From: Actinoplanes flavus
Lineage (GTDB): Bacteria; Actinomycetota; Actinomycetes; Mycobacteriales; Micromonosporaceae
Assembly (NCBI RefSeq): GCF_017592555.1
Contig: NZ_JAGFNS010000015.1
Location: 62,001-126,000, forward strand
Direction of reading: 5' to 3'
DNA: 64,000 nt
Shown: positions 30,847 to 39,831 of the stretch, in pieces
How positions within the stretch are numbered: position 1 is the first letter of the stretch
Layout of the letters: every line of letters begins with the position of its first letter
The notes under the pieces: generated by a model
Told to the model about the DNA's origin: nothing
Seen by the model: the letters and a program-made list of their open reading frames with translations, nothing else
The model's database searches: none
Program-made: the position numbers and the translations under genes

Positions 30847-32604
30847 GTGGAGTACCCGTACGCCGTGACCGTCGGTGCCGACGGCGCCCGAGTCGTGTTC
30901 CTCCGATCCGCCGAGTTGTGGCTGCTGGACGTGGCCTCCGGGACGGAACGCCGGGTCGCTGAGGGGCCGGTCAGCTCGTACGCCGCGGATCGCGACGCCC
31001 GTACCGCCGTGATCCTGCGTGACGGTGAGATGTTCCGCGCCGACCTGATCGAGGGCACGGTCGCCGCGGTGCCGACCGCCGGGCCCGCCCACGACGCCCG
31101 GCCCGATCCGCAGGGCCTGCGGATCGGGTACGTCACCGATCTCACCGGCGCGGCGTCGCTGCACGTCACCGGCCCGGAGGGGGACCGGCTGCTGGCCGGC
31201 GAGCCGGGCAACGCGTGGCGCGAGCACGGCGGCACCATCGCCTGGGGTGTGCCCGGCCCGGCGTCGGCCGAGTTCGGGCGGGACCGGGGCTGGTGGTGGT
31301 CGCCGGACGGGACCCAGATCCTGGCGGTGCGCAGCGCCCGTGCCGCCAGCCTGCACCTGCTCGACCTGGACTTCGGGTGGGTGGACGTGCACTGGGATCG
31401 GGAGACGTACCCGTACCTGGCCCAGGTGCGCTGGTCCGGCGGCGGCCCGCTGATCACCGTGCTGCGCCGGACGCAGCAGCACGGGCTGATCCTCTCGATC
31501 GACCCGCGTACCGGGGAGACACAGGTGCACGCGGAGCTGGCCGACGCCCGCTGGGTGGAACCCATCCCCGGCACCCCGCGCCACCTGCCGGACGGCCGGG
31601 TGCTGGTCGGCGGCGAACTGGCCCACGACGGCTTCGACGCCCGCTGCCTGTTCGCCGACGGCAGCCTGCTCACCCCGCCGGGGCTCTACGTGCGGCGGGT
31701 CGCCGGGACACTGCCGCACGACGGTGGGGCGGCCGGGGCGCCGGACCTGATCGTCGAGGGCAGCCTCGGTGACCCGGCGGTCCGGGAGGTGTTCCGGGTA
31801 CGCACGTCGCTGGGCAGCGGCGGTCCGGAGGTGAGCCGGGTGGCCGTGCTGGGCGGCGCGGACCGGGTCACCGTGGGCGGGGACGTGTTGGTCGTCGGCG
31901 CGCAGGTGTGGCGCGGGGAGCAGCGGGTGGCGACGTTGCGCACGCCGGGGCCGCACCTGCCGTACCGTCCGGATCCGGCTCTGGAGCGGGTCACCGACCG
32001 GCGGTTGCCGGCCGCCGTGCTGTACCCCGCCGGTTTCGTCGCCGGGACCCGGCTTCCGGTCCTGGTCACCCTGGGCGAGGGGCCCGGGCACCAGCAGGTG
32101 GTCGCGGACCGCGCGGCCTGGCAGGAGCGCCGGCGCTGGGCCGACTCCGGCTTCGCCGTCGTCAGCATCGATTCCCGGGGTACGCCGGGGGTGGCGCCCA
32201 GTTTCGAGAAGGCGGTGCACCGCCGGCTCGCCGAAGTGATCCTCGCCGATCAGGCCGACGGTCTGCACGCGCTGCACGGCAAGCACCCGGACCTGGACCT
32301 GAGCCGGGTCTCGGTGCGCGGGCACGGGCTGGGCGGCTGGCTGGCCGCGATGGCCGTGCTGCGCCGCCCCGAGGTGTTCCACCGCGCGGTGGCCCGGGAG
32401 CCGGTCACCGACTGGGCCGACGTGCCGGTCCCGGTGGCCGAACGCTACCTGGGCGACCGGGCCGACTCGGCCGAGCTCTGGGCGCAGCACGCCCTGCGCG
32501 GCGGCTCCCCGGACGTGCTGCTGGTCGGCGCGGACCTGCCGGGCTTCCGGTCGGTCCCGGACGCCGGATTCGACGAGGAGCGCGCCTTCCTGCTGGACCA
32601 CTGA
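30847..32604 (+). CDS. S9 (DPP IV-like) peptidase homologue, catalytic serine replaced
   Basis: 585 aa. Residues 1-350 look like the beta-propeller of S9B peptidases (DRGWWWSPDGTQILAVRS, ETYPYLAQVRWSGGGPLITV). The C-terminal part has the hydrolase fold (VVSIDSRGTPGVAPSFEKAV). The nucleophile elbow, normally G-W-S-Y-G-G, reads VRGHGLGGWLAAMAV, with glycine where serine should be. The expected terminal Asp-His segment is shortened (LLVGADLPGFRS, then the end at FLLDH). This is probably an inactive family member or one using another mechanism. GTG at 30847 is the best start in the divergent region. Cytoplasmic, no signal peptide. Confidence 0.85.
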   Translation: MEYPYAVTVGADGARVVFLRSAELWLLDVASGTERRVAEGPVSSYAADRDARTAVILRDGEMFRADLIEGTVAAVPTAGPAHDARPDPQGLRIGYVTDLTGAASLHVTGPEGDRLLAGEPGNAWREHGGTIAWGVPGPASAEFGRDRGWWWSPDGTQILAVRSARAASLHLLDLDFGWVDVHWDRETYPYLAQVRWSGGGPLITVLRRTQQHGLILSIDPRTGETQVHAELADARWVEPIPGTPRHLPDGRVLVGGELAHDGFDARCLFADGSLLTPPGLYVRRVAGTLPHDGGAAGAPDLIVEGSLGDPAVREVFRVRTSLGSGGPEVSRVAVLGGADRVTVGGDVLVVGAQVWRGEQRVATLRTPGPHLPYRPDPALERVTDRRLPAAVLYPAGFVAGTRLPVLVTLGEGPGHQQVVADRAAWQERRRWADSGFAVVSIDSRGTPGVAPSFEKAVHRRLAEVILADQADGLHALHGKHPDLDLSRVSVRGHGLGGWLAAMAVLRRPEVFHRAVAREPVTDWADVPVPVAERYLGDRADSAELWAQHALRGGSPDVLLVGADLPGFRSVPDAGFDEERAFLLDH

Positions 32605-32623
32605 AACTGTCGCACCCGGCGCA

Positions 32624-32629
32624 TAGGGT
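32624..32629 (+). promoter_or_regulatory. Predicted leaderless -10 box of tldD
   Basis: TAGGGT ends 7 nt before the ATG at 32637. Confidence 0.5.
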
Positions 32630-32636
32630 CGGGTTC

Positions 32637-34073
32637 ATGAGCCACTTCGATGAGGCGGGTGCGGCCGTGCAGGCCGCGCTCGACGCCGGCGCCCGTTATG
32701 CCGACGCACGCGTCATGGTGCGGCGGACCGAGGCCATGTCGGCACGTGACGGCGATGTGGAGGATCTGAGCTTCGACGAGAGCGCCGGCCTGGGCGTCCG
32801 TGCTCTGGTCGGGTCGAGCTGGGGGTTCTACGCCGTCCCGGATCTGTCCGGGCCCTCCGCCCGCGCGGCCGGCGAGCGGGCCGCCCGGATCGCCGCGGCC
32901 AGCGCCCTGGTCCGTGGGCCGGCCACCGAGCTGACGCCGGCTCGGCCGGTCACCGCGAGCTGGGCCGCCGACTACGTGATCGACCCGCTCGGCGTCCCGC
33001 TGTCCGACAAGGGTGACCTGCTGGTCCGGGCCACCGCCGCGGCGCGGGCGGCGGGCGCCGACGTGGCCGAGGCCAACTACGCGATCTGGGACACCCGCAA
33101 GTGGTTCGCCTCCAGCGAGGGCCACCGCATCGACCAGCACATCCGGGAGTGCGGCGCGGGCGTCACGGCGATCGCGATCGGTGACGGCGAGGTGCAGCGG
33201 CGGTCCTGGCCGTCGCACCGCGGCCAGTTCGGCACCCGCGGGTGGGAGCTGGTGGAGGAGCTCGACCTGGTCGGCAACGCCCCCCGGATGGCCGAGGAGG
33301 CGCGGGCGCTGCTGACCGCTCCGCTCTGCCCGTCCGGCGAGACCACCCTGGTGCTCGGCGGCGAGCAGCTGGCCCTCCAGATCCACGAGTCGGTGGGTCA
33401 CGCCATCGAGCTCGACCGGATCCTCGGCTGGGAGGCGGCCTTCGCCGGCACCAGCTGGCTGGATCTGAGCCGGCTCGGCTCGCTGCGCTACGGCTCCGAG
33501 CTGATGAACATCACGATCGATCCCACCTTCCCCGGGGCCCTGGGCAGTTTCGGTTTCGACGACGAGGGCACCCCGGCCGCCAAGCGGCACGCGGTTCGCG
33601 ACGGCGTCTGGGTGGGTGTGCTGGCCGGGCGGGACTCGGCGGCGGTCGCCGGGCTGGACTACGCGGGCAGCGTCCGTTCCGACGGCTGGTCCCGGCTGCC
33701 CATGGTGCGGATGACGAATGTCGGGCTGGAGCCGGGCCCGCACACCCTCGACGAGATCATCGCGGCCACCGGCGACGGCGTGTTCATGGACGTCAACCGC
33801 TCCTGGTCGATCGACGACCGCCGACTGAATTTCCAGTTCGGGTGCGAGATCGGCTACGAGATCAAGAACGGGAGGCTGGGCCGGATGCTGCGTAATCCGA
33901 CCTACACCGGGATCGGTCCCCGGTTCTGGCAGTCGATGGACATGCTCTCCCACGAGACCGTCGCCTGGGGCACACCCAACTGCGGCAAGGGACAACCCGG
34001 CCAGATCGGCCACACCGGGCATCCGGCGGCGCCGGCCCGGTTCACCAACGTCCGGGTGGGGGTGCGCGCATGA
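32637..34073 (+). CDS. tldD: TldD-type metallopeptidase subunit
   Basis: 478 aa. The zinc motif HExxxH is HESVGHAIELDR (about residues 250-261), followed by GSLRYGSELMNITIDPTFPG and FDDEGTPAAKR, the TldD core. In E. coli TldD and TldE form a heterodimer that trims unfolded peptides and processes microcin B17 and CcdA. The partner gene follows with an ATGA overlap. No peptide antibiotic precursor is evident nearby, so a general proteolytic role is likely. Confidence 0.92.
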   Translation: MSHFDEAGAAVQAALDAGARYADARVMVRRTEAMSARDGDVEDLSFDESAGLGVRALVGSSWGFYAVPDLSGPSARAAGERAARIAAASALVRGPATELTPARPVTASWAADYVIDPLGVPLSDKGDLLVRATAAARAAGADVAEANYAIWDTRKWFASSEGHRIDQHIRECGAGVTAIAIGDGEVQRRSWPSHRGQFGTRGWELVEELDLVGNAPRMAEEARALLTAPLCPSGETTLVLGGEQLALQIHESVGHAIELDRILGWEAAFAGTSWLDLSRLGSLRYGSELMNITIDPTFPGALGSFGFDDEGTPAAKRHAVRDGVWVGVLAGRDSAAVAGLDYAGSVRSDGWSRLPMVRMTNVGLEPGPHTLDEIIAATGDGVFMDVNRSWSIDDRRLNFQFGCEIGYEIKNGRLGRMLRNPTYTGIGPRFWQSMDMLSHETVAWGTPNCGKGQPGQIGHTGHPAAPARFTNVRVGVRA

Positions 34074-35521
34074 GCGAGCCGTTCTCCGGGAGCGGGCTGG
34101 AGCTCGCCGCCCGGGTGATCGAGCTGGTCCGGGACGTGGCCGGGCGCGGCTGCGAGGCCGAGGTCAACGTGCGGCACGAGGCCGAGGCGCTGACCCGGTT
34201 CGCCAACTCGGCGATCCATCAGAACGTGGCCTCGGCCTCCACCGGGGTTCGGTTGCGCCTGCACACCGACGGGCGGACGGCCGGCGGCTCCACCACCCTG
34301 ACCAGCGCCGACGGCCTGCGCACCCTGGTCGAGCGGACCCTGGCGGCGGCCCGGGTGAGCCCGGCCGACCGGTCCTGGCCGGGTCTCGCCCCGCCGGCCG
34401 CACTCCGGTTGTCGCCCGGCCATCCCGGCTCGGACGAGTGGTCCGGGTTCCCCTACGGCTTCGACGAGGCGACCGCCCGGGCCGACCCGGCCGAGCGCGC
34501 CGGCCGGGTCCGCGACTTCGTCGACGCGGCGGGCGGCCTGGAGACGGCCGGCTACTGCCGCACGCTGTCCGTGGCGGCCGCCTTCGCCAACACCGCCGGG
34601 CAGGCCGTCGAAGGCCGGACGACGGAGGCCGCGATGGACGGCATCGCCCGCGCGGACGGCGCGGACGGGGTGGCCCGGCTGGCCGCCGGCCGGCTCGCCG
34701 ACCTGGACGGTGCGGTGCTCGGCGCCCGCGCCGCCGCCAAGGCCCGCGCCGCGCGCAACCCGGTCGAGCTGCCCCCGGGCGAGTACGAAGTGGTCCTCGA
34801 ACCGGACGCGGTCTCCGACCTGCTGGAGAATCTCGCGGTCTTCGGCTTCGACGGCAGGGCACACCACCAGCAGCAGAGCTTCGCCGAGCTGGGCAAGGGA
34901 CAGTTCGACCCGTCGGTGACCATCGTGGACGAGCCGCTCGGCGGCCGCGACGACCCGGCCGCCGACCTGCCGTTCGACGACGAGGGCACGCCCCGGCGCA
35001 CGCTGGTGCTGGTGCGCGAGGGGGTGACCACGGCGGTGACCCATGACCGCGCCTCGGCCGCGCGGGCGGGCGCCGAGTCGACCGGGCACGCCTCGCCGGT
35101 GTCCCGCTCGTGGGGGCCGCACGCCAAGCACGTCCGTCTGGAGGCGGCGCCCGTTTCCGGTCACGATCCGTCGGCCGGCGGCGCCGAGCAGATCGCCGGA
35201 TCGGCCCGGCCGCTGGTCGCCCGGATGCGCCGGGGCCTGCTGGTGACCGATCTTTGGTACACGCGGGTGCTCGACCCGAAGACCCTCGTGATCACCGGGC
35301 TGACACGTAACGGCGTCTGGCTCGTTGAGGACGGTGAGGTCACCGCGCCGGTGAGCAATCTTCGTTTCACCCAGTCCTACCCGCAGGCGCTGGGCCCCGG
35401 CCGGGTGCTGGGGATCGGCTCGTCGACGGTGCTGTTGCCGGAGCGGTGGGGCCGGTCCCGTTACGCCGCGCCGGCCCTGCATCTGGCCGCGTGGAACGTG
35501 ACGGGGAACGCCTCCGGATAG
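34070..35521 (+). CDS. tldE: TldE/PmbA-type metallopeptidase subunit
   Basis: 483 aa, the same U62 fold as the preceding gene but without HExxxH, as expected for the TldE/PmbA subunit. It has LPPGEYEVVLEPDAVSDLLE, LPFDDEGTPRRTLVLVREGV and the C-terminal VTAPVSNLRFTQSYPQALGP. It is co-translated with tldD through ATGA. The pair forms one protease with the active site supplied by TldD. Confidence 0.9.
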   Translation: MSEPFSGSGLELAARVIELVRDVAGRGCEAEVNVRHEAEALTRFANSAIHQNVASASTGVRLRLHTDGRTAGGSTTLTSADGLRTLVERTLAAARVSPADRSWPGLAPPAALRLSPGHPGSDEWSGFPYGFDEATARADPAERAGRVRDFVDAAGGLETAGYCRTLSVAAAFANTAGQAVEGRTTEAAMDGIARADGADGVARLAAGRLADLDGAVLGARAAAKARAARNPVELPPGEYEVVLEPDAVSDLLENLAVFGFDGRAHHQQQSFAELGKGQFDPSVTIVDEPLGGRDDPAADLPFDDEGTPRRTLVLVREGVTTAVTHDRASAARAGAESTGHASPVSRSWGPHAKHVRLEAAPVSGHDPSAGGAEQIAGSARPLVARMRRGLLVTDLWYTRVLDPKTLVITGLTRNGVWLVEDGEVTAPVSNLRFTQSYPQALGPGRVLGIGSSTVLLPERWGRSRYAAPALHLAAWNVTGNASG

Positions 35522-35714
35522 ATCCATTAACTTATCGGTTCCGATCTCTGCGATCCGGGATGGTGTTTTTGTGACCCGCCCCGCACAAGATGTCGGACCT
35601 TGGGCGTAACGTGTGCCCCACATCACCGTCACGGAGCGACGGCGGAGTGGGGCACCACTGTGTCCGTCCACCGTCGCCCGCGACCCTGCACACGGCACTG
35701 TCCAGGGAGATGGA

Positions 35715-36506
35715 ATGACGACGACGGCAACGCGGCCGGGCGGCGGCAAGGCGCGTGCGGCGATCTCCGCGCGCACCCTGCGCACCGACCGGTGGTGGCT
35801 CGCGCCGCTGGTGACCTTTATCGGACTCGGGGCGTGGGTCACCTACGCGACCGTCCGGGTGTTCATGCACAAGTGGTTCTGGGTGGAGCAGTTCCACTAC
35901 CTCACACCCTTCTATTCACCGTGTCTGACCGACCGGTGCGGTGACGCGGCGCTGTTCGGCACTCCCCTGCCGAACTTCTTCCTCATCCCGGAGGCGGCGT
36001 TCAGCCTGCCGTTCCTGCTGCTCTTCCGGTTGACCTGCTACTACTACCGGAAGGCGTACTACCGGTCGTTCTGGTTGTCGCCGCCGGCCTGCGCCGTGCC
36101 GGACGGGCACAAGACCTACTCCGGTGAGACCCGGTTCCCGCTGATCTTCCAGAACGCGCACCGGTACGCGTTCTACGCCGCCGTGATCATCTCGGTGATC
36201 AACACGTGGGACGCGGCCCTCGCGCAGAGCACCGGGCTCGGGCTGGGCAACGTGATCCTCTGGGTGAACGTGATCATGCTGTGGGCGTACACGTTGTCCT
36301 GCCACTCCTGCCGCCACATCGCCGGCGGCCGGCTCAAGCACTTCTCGAAGCATCCGGTGCGCTACCGCTTCTGGACCTTCGTCTCCAAGCTCAACACCCG
36401 GCACATGCAGCTGGCCTGGATCACGCTCGGCACGCTGGCGCTGACCGACTTCTACATCATGGGTCTCGCCGCCGGGTGGTATTCCGACCTGCGCATCATC
36501 AACTGA
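35715..36506 (+). CDS. sdhC: Succinate dehydrogenase/fumarate reductase membrane subunit
   Basis: 263 aa with about five hydrophobic segments (LAPLVTFIGLGAWVTYATVR, FSLPFLLLFRLTCYYYRKAY, FYAAVIISVINTWDA, NVIMLWAYTLSCHSCRHIAG, ITLGTLALTDFYIMGLAAGW). It is a single fused anchor, like the Sdh1-type of mycobacteria, since no separate sdhD is present. Conserved histidines (CHSCRHIAGG, NTRHMQLAW) may bind heme or quinone. It starts the sdhCAB operon; the 190-bp upstream region shows no firm promoter. Confidence 0.9.
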   Translation: MTTTATRPGGGKARAAISARTLRTDRWWLAPLVTFIGLGAWVTYATVRVFMHKWFWVEQFHYLTPFYSPCLTDRCGDAALFGTPLPNFFLIPEAAFSLPFLLLFRLTCYYYRKAYYRSFWLSPPACAVPDGHKTYSGETRFPLIFQNAHRYAFYAAVIISVINTWDAALAQSTGLGLGNVILWVNVIMLWAYTLSCHSCRHIAGGRLKHFSKHPVRYRFWTFVSKLNTRHMQLAWITLGTLALTDFYIMGLAAGWYSDLRIIN

Positions 36507-36517
36507 GGGGACGGGCG

Positions 36518-38413
36518 ATGAGCACCGCGATCGAACGACACCGTTACGACGTCGTCGTGATCGGCGCCGGCGGCGCCGGACTCCGCGCGGCGATCGAGGC
36601 CCGGCTCGCCGGGAAACGGACCGCGATCATCTCGAAGTCGCTGTTCGGCAAGGCCCACACGGTGATGGCCGAGGGCGGCGCCGCCGCCGCGATGGGCAAC
36701 GTCAACTCCAACGACAACTGGATGGTCCACTTCCGCGACACCATGCGCGGCGGCAAGTTCCTGAACAACTTCCGGATGGCCGAGCTGCACGCCAAGGAGG
36801 CGCCGGAGCGGATCTGGGAGCTGGAGACGTACGGCGCGCTCTTCGACCGTACGAAAGACGGAAAGATCTCCCAGCGCAACTTCGGCGGCCACGAGTACCC
36901 GCGCCTCGCCCACGTCGGCGACCGCACCGGCCTGGAGCTGATCCGCACCCTGCAACAGAAGATCGTCTCGCTCCAGCAGGAGGACTTCGCCGAGACCGGC
37001 AGCTACGACTCCCGGATCCGGGTCTTCCAGGAGACCACGATCACCGAGCTGATGCTGGACGGCGACCGGGTGGCCGGGGCGTTCGGCTACTACCGCGAGT
37101 CCGGTGAGTTCCTGCTCTTCGAGGCGCCGGCCGTGGTGCTGGCCACCGGCGGGGTGGGCCGCAGCTACAAGGTCACGTCGAATTCCTGGGAGTACACCGG
37201 CGACGGCCACGCGCTGGCGCTGCGCTCCGGGGCGACGCTGATCAACATGGAGTTCCTCCAGTTCCACCCGACCGGCATGGTCTGGCCGCCCAGCGTGAAG
37301 GGCATCCTGGTCACCGAGTCGGTCCGGGGCGACGGCGGGGTGCTGCGCAACTCCGAGGGCAAGCGGTTCATGTTCGACTACGTCCCCGACGTCTTCCGCA
37401 AGCAGTACGCGGAGACCGAGGAGGAGGGCGACCGCTGGTACGACGACCCCGACAACAACCGCCGCCCACCCGAACTGCTGCCCCGCGACGAGGTGGCCCG
37501 GGCCATCAACAGCGAGGTCAAGGCGGGCCGGGGCAGCCCGGCCGGCGGCGTGTTCCTGGACGTGTCCACCCGGCTGCCGGCCGAGCAGATCATCAAGCGG
37601 CTCCCGTCGATGCACCACCAGTTCAAGGAGCTGGCCGACGTCGACATCACCAAGGAGCCGATGGAGGTCGGGCCGACCTGCCACTACGTGATGGGCGGGG
37701 TCGAGGTCGATCCGGACACCGGCGCGGCCTTCGGCACGGTTCAGGGGCTGTTCGCGGCCGGCGAGGTGTCCGGCGGCATGCACGGGTCCAACCGGCTGGG
37801 CGGCAACTCGCTCTCCGACCTGCTCGTCTTCGGCAAGCGGGCCGGTGAGCACGCCGCCGCCTATGTGGACACGCTCGGCGTACGCCCGAAGCCCGCGAAG
37901 ATCGACGTGGCCGCCGCGGCCGAGGTGGCGCTCGCCCCGCTGGCCCGCGCCGGCGGGGAGAACCCGTACACGTTGCAGCAGGACCTCCAGGCGGTGATGG
38001 GCGACCTGGTCGGCATCATCCGCCGTGCGGGCGAGCTGACCGACGCGCTCAAGCGCCTCCAGGAGCTGAAAGCCCGGGTGGCGAACGTGAGCGCCGACGG
38101 CGGCCGGCTCTACAACCCCGGCTGGCACCTGGCCCTCGACCTGCGCAACATGCTGGTCGTCTCGGAGTGCACCGCCAAGGCGGCGCTGGAGCGGGAGGAG
38201 TCCCGGGGCGGCCACACCCGCGAGGACTTCCCGAAGATGAGCCCGGAGTGGCGGCGGGTCAACCTGGTCTGCTCGCTCGACGAGGCCGGCGAGGTGCACC
38301 TGGAACGCAAGCCGGTCCCGCGGATGCGGGCCGAGCTGATCGACCTGTTCGACCGCAGTGAGCTGGCCAAATACATGACCGATGAGGAACTCGCCGAGGT
38401 GGAGGCAGAGTGA
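36518..38413 (+). CDS. sdhA: Succinate dehydrogenase flavoprotein subunit
   Basis: 631 aa. FAD binding is VVIGAGGAGLRAAIEARLAG and SKSLFGKAHTVMAEGG, whose His is the likely covalent FAD site. Active-site motifs are FLQFHPTGMV, ESVRGDGGVLRN, CHYVMGGVEVDPDTG and GSNRLGGNSLSDLLVFG. It oxidises succinate to fumarate at the cytoplasmic face. The stop overlaps the sdhB start (GTGA). Confidence 0.97.
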   Translation: MSTAIERHRYDVVVIGAGGAGLRAAIEARLAGKRTAIISKSLFGKAHTVMAEGGAAAAMGNVNSNDNWMVHFRDTMRGGKFLNNFRMAELHAKEAPERIWELETYGALFDRTKDGKISQRNFGGHEYPRLAHVGDRTGLELIRTLQQKIVSLQQEDFAETGSYDSRIRVFQETTITELMLDGDRVAGAFGYYRESGEFLLFEAPAVVLATGGVGRSYKVTSNSWEYTGDGHALALRSGATLINMEFLQFHPTGMVWPPSVKGILVTESVRGDGGVLRNSEGKRFMFDYVPDVFRKQYAETEEEGDRWYDDPDNNRRPPELLPRDEVARAINSEVKAGRGSPAGGVFLDVSTRLPAEQIIKRLPSMHHQFKELADVDITKEPMEVGPTCHYVMGGVEVDPDTGAAFGTVQGLFAAGEVSGGMHGSNRLGGNSLSDLLVFGKRAGEHAAAYVDTLGVRPKPAKIDVAAAAEVALAPLARAGGENPYTLQQDLQAVMGDLVGIIRRAGELTDALKRLQELKARVANVSADGGRLYNPGWHLALDLRNMLVVSECTAKAALEREESRGGHTREDFPKMSPEWRRVNLVCSLDEAGEVHLERKPVPRMRAELIDLFDRSELAKYMTDEELAEVEAE

Positions 38414-39441
38414 AACGCCACTTTCGTGTCTGGCGCGGCGACGCTTCCGGCGGTGAGCTGCGCGACTTCGACGTCGAGGTGAACGAGGGCGAGGTCGTCC
38501 TCGACATCATCCACCGCCTCCAGGCCACCCAGGCGCCCGATCTGGCCTGCCGGTGGAACTGCAAGGCCGGCAAGTGCGGCTCCTGCTCGATGGAGATCAA
38601 CGGCATGCCGCGGCTCGGCTGCATGACCCGGATGTCGACGTTCACCGAGGACGAGACCATCACGGTCACTCCGATCCGGACCTTCCCGGTGATCCGCGAC
38701 CTGGTCACCGACGTCTCCTTCAACTACGAGAAGGCGCGGGAGACGCCGGCGTTCGCCCCGCCGCCCGGCGTCGCCCCCGGCGACTACCGGATGCGGCAGG
38801 TCGACGTGGAGCGCAGCCAGGAGTTCCGGAAGTGCATCGAGTGCTTCCTCTGCCAGAACACCTGTCACGTGATCCGCGACCACGACGAGAACAAGCCGGC
38901 CTTCTCCGGCCCGCGCTTCTTCATCCGGGCCGCCGAGCTGGACATGCACCCGCTCGACGATCGCGCGGACCGCAAGGAGTACGCGCAGGCCAGCCAAGGT
39001 CTCGGCTACTGCAACATCACCAAGTGCTGCACCGAGGTCTGCCCCGAACACATCAAGATCACCGACAACGCGATCATCCCGATGAAGGAACGCGTGGTGG
39101 ACCGCCGCTACGACCCCCTGGTCTGGCTGGGCCGCAAGATCTTCCGCCGCGACGAGCTGGAGTCGGCGTCCGCCAAGCCGTCGTCGGCCCATCCGTCGGC
39201 GCCCCATCCGCCGACGGCCAACCCATCAGCGGCCAACCCGCCGACGGTCAATCCGCCGATGTCCAGCGCCCGCCTCCCGCAGACGGCGCCGGTCGGCCCC
39301 GACGGCCACATGGACATCGCCGAACTCGTCGCCCCGCAGCAGGGCGGCCTGTCGCCCTTCGGCGAGGACATCGAGTTCCCGCTCCCGCCGGAGCAGATCT
39401 CCTACCACCACCCCGACCCGGACAAATCCCCCGACCATTGA
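38410..39441 (+). CDS. sdhB: Succinate dehydrogenase iron-sulfur subunit with extra C-terminal tail
   Basis: 343 aa. The plant-type [2Fe-2S] set is CRWNCKAGKCGSCSMEINGM plus a later Cys, and the [3Fe-4S]/[4Fe-4S] motifs are CIECFLCQNTC and CNITKCCTEVCPEH. Mycobacterial relatives are near 250 residues. About 95 residues beyond the domain form a Pro/Ala/Asn-rich tail (PTANPSAANPPTVNPP) that ends in an acidic, conserved-looking piece (DIAELVAPQQGG, EDIEFPLPPEQ). The tail may dock another complex or simply be a variable appendage. Confidence 0.95.
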   Translation: MKRHFRVWRGDASGGELRDFDVEVNEGEVVLDIIHRLQATQAPDLACRWNCKAGKCGSCSMEINGMPRLGCMTRMSTFTEDETITVTPIRTFPVIRDLVTDVSFNYEKARETPAFAPPPGVAPGDYRMRQVDVERSQEFRKCIECFLCQNTCHVIRDHDENKPAFSGPRFFIRAAELDMHPLDDRADRKEYAQASQGLGYCNITKCCTEVCPEHIKITDNAIIPMKERVVDRRYDPLVWLGRKIFRRDELESASAKPSSAHPSAPHPPTANPSAANPPTVNPPMSSARLPQTAPVGPDGHMDIAELVAPQQGGLSPFGEDIEFPLPPEQISYHHPDPDKSPDH

Positions 39442-39551
39442 CCGGCGCGAGCGAGGCGGCGGGCTCCCCCTCGCCGTCTCGCTCCACCCCTTCCCCGGTA
39501 CGACGTAAGCACCGCCCCACCACATCCGCTCCGTCCCGCCACCCTCCACGC

Positions 39552-39767
39552 GATCCACTGCCCGCCCAGCACCGAAGCGCACCCACCCTCGGCGAGATCC
39601 ACCGCCACCCGGCGCCGAACCACCGCGCCCACCTTCCGCGATTTCCACTGCCGCACGGCGCCGAAGCGCACCCACCCTCCGCAGTTCCACCGCCGGCCGG
39701 CGCCGAACCGCGTCCACCCTCCCCAGTTCCACCGCCGGCCGGCGCCGAAGCGCGCCCACTCCCGCAG
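39552..39767. repeat. Intergenic tandem repeat, five copies of about 42-46 bp
   Basis: Within the 390-bp gap after sdhB (39442-39831), copies start near 39552, 39596, 39642, 39684 and 39726. The unit reads TTCCACCGCCGGCCGGCGCC then GAACCGCGTCCACCCTCC. The copies at 39684 and 39726 are nearly identical, the first three more diverged, and spacing of 44 and 46 bp breaks any reading frame. No gene is seen here. The core resembles the repeats at 6633-6876. Confidence 0.85.
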
Positions 39768-39819
39768 GCTTCACCACCCCCTCACGCCCGGTGCGTGGCC
39801 GCGTCGTGGGCGAAGGCCC

Positions 39820-39825
39820 TAAAGT
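39820..39825 (+). promoter_or_regulatory. Predicted leaderless -10 box of the GNAT gene
   Basis: TAAAGT ends 6 nt before the GTG at 39832. Confidence 0.5.
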
Positions 39826-39831
39826 CGCTGG

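Noticed and set aside
30754..32601. Minus-strand extension of mshB through the S9-like gene
   Set aside because: The reading frame is open by GC bias; MshB similarity starts at the GTG at 30753 with a -10 box directly upstream.
35522..35714. Small sdhD or regulatory gene before sdhC
   Set aside because: No reading frame with hydrophobic helices or a ribosome-binding site; sdhC already has the five helices of a fused anchor.
39552..39767. Possible coding repeat on the minus strand
   Set aside because: Copies are 42, 44 and 46 bp apart, which breaks the frame; no start, ribosome-binding site or conserved protein is seen.
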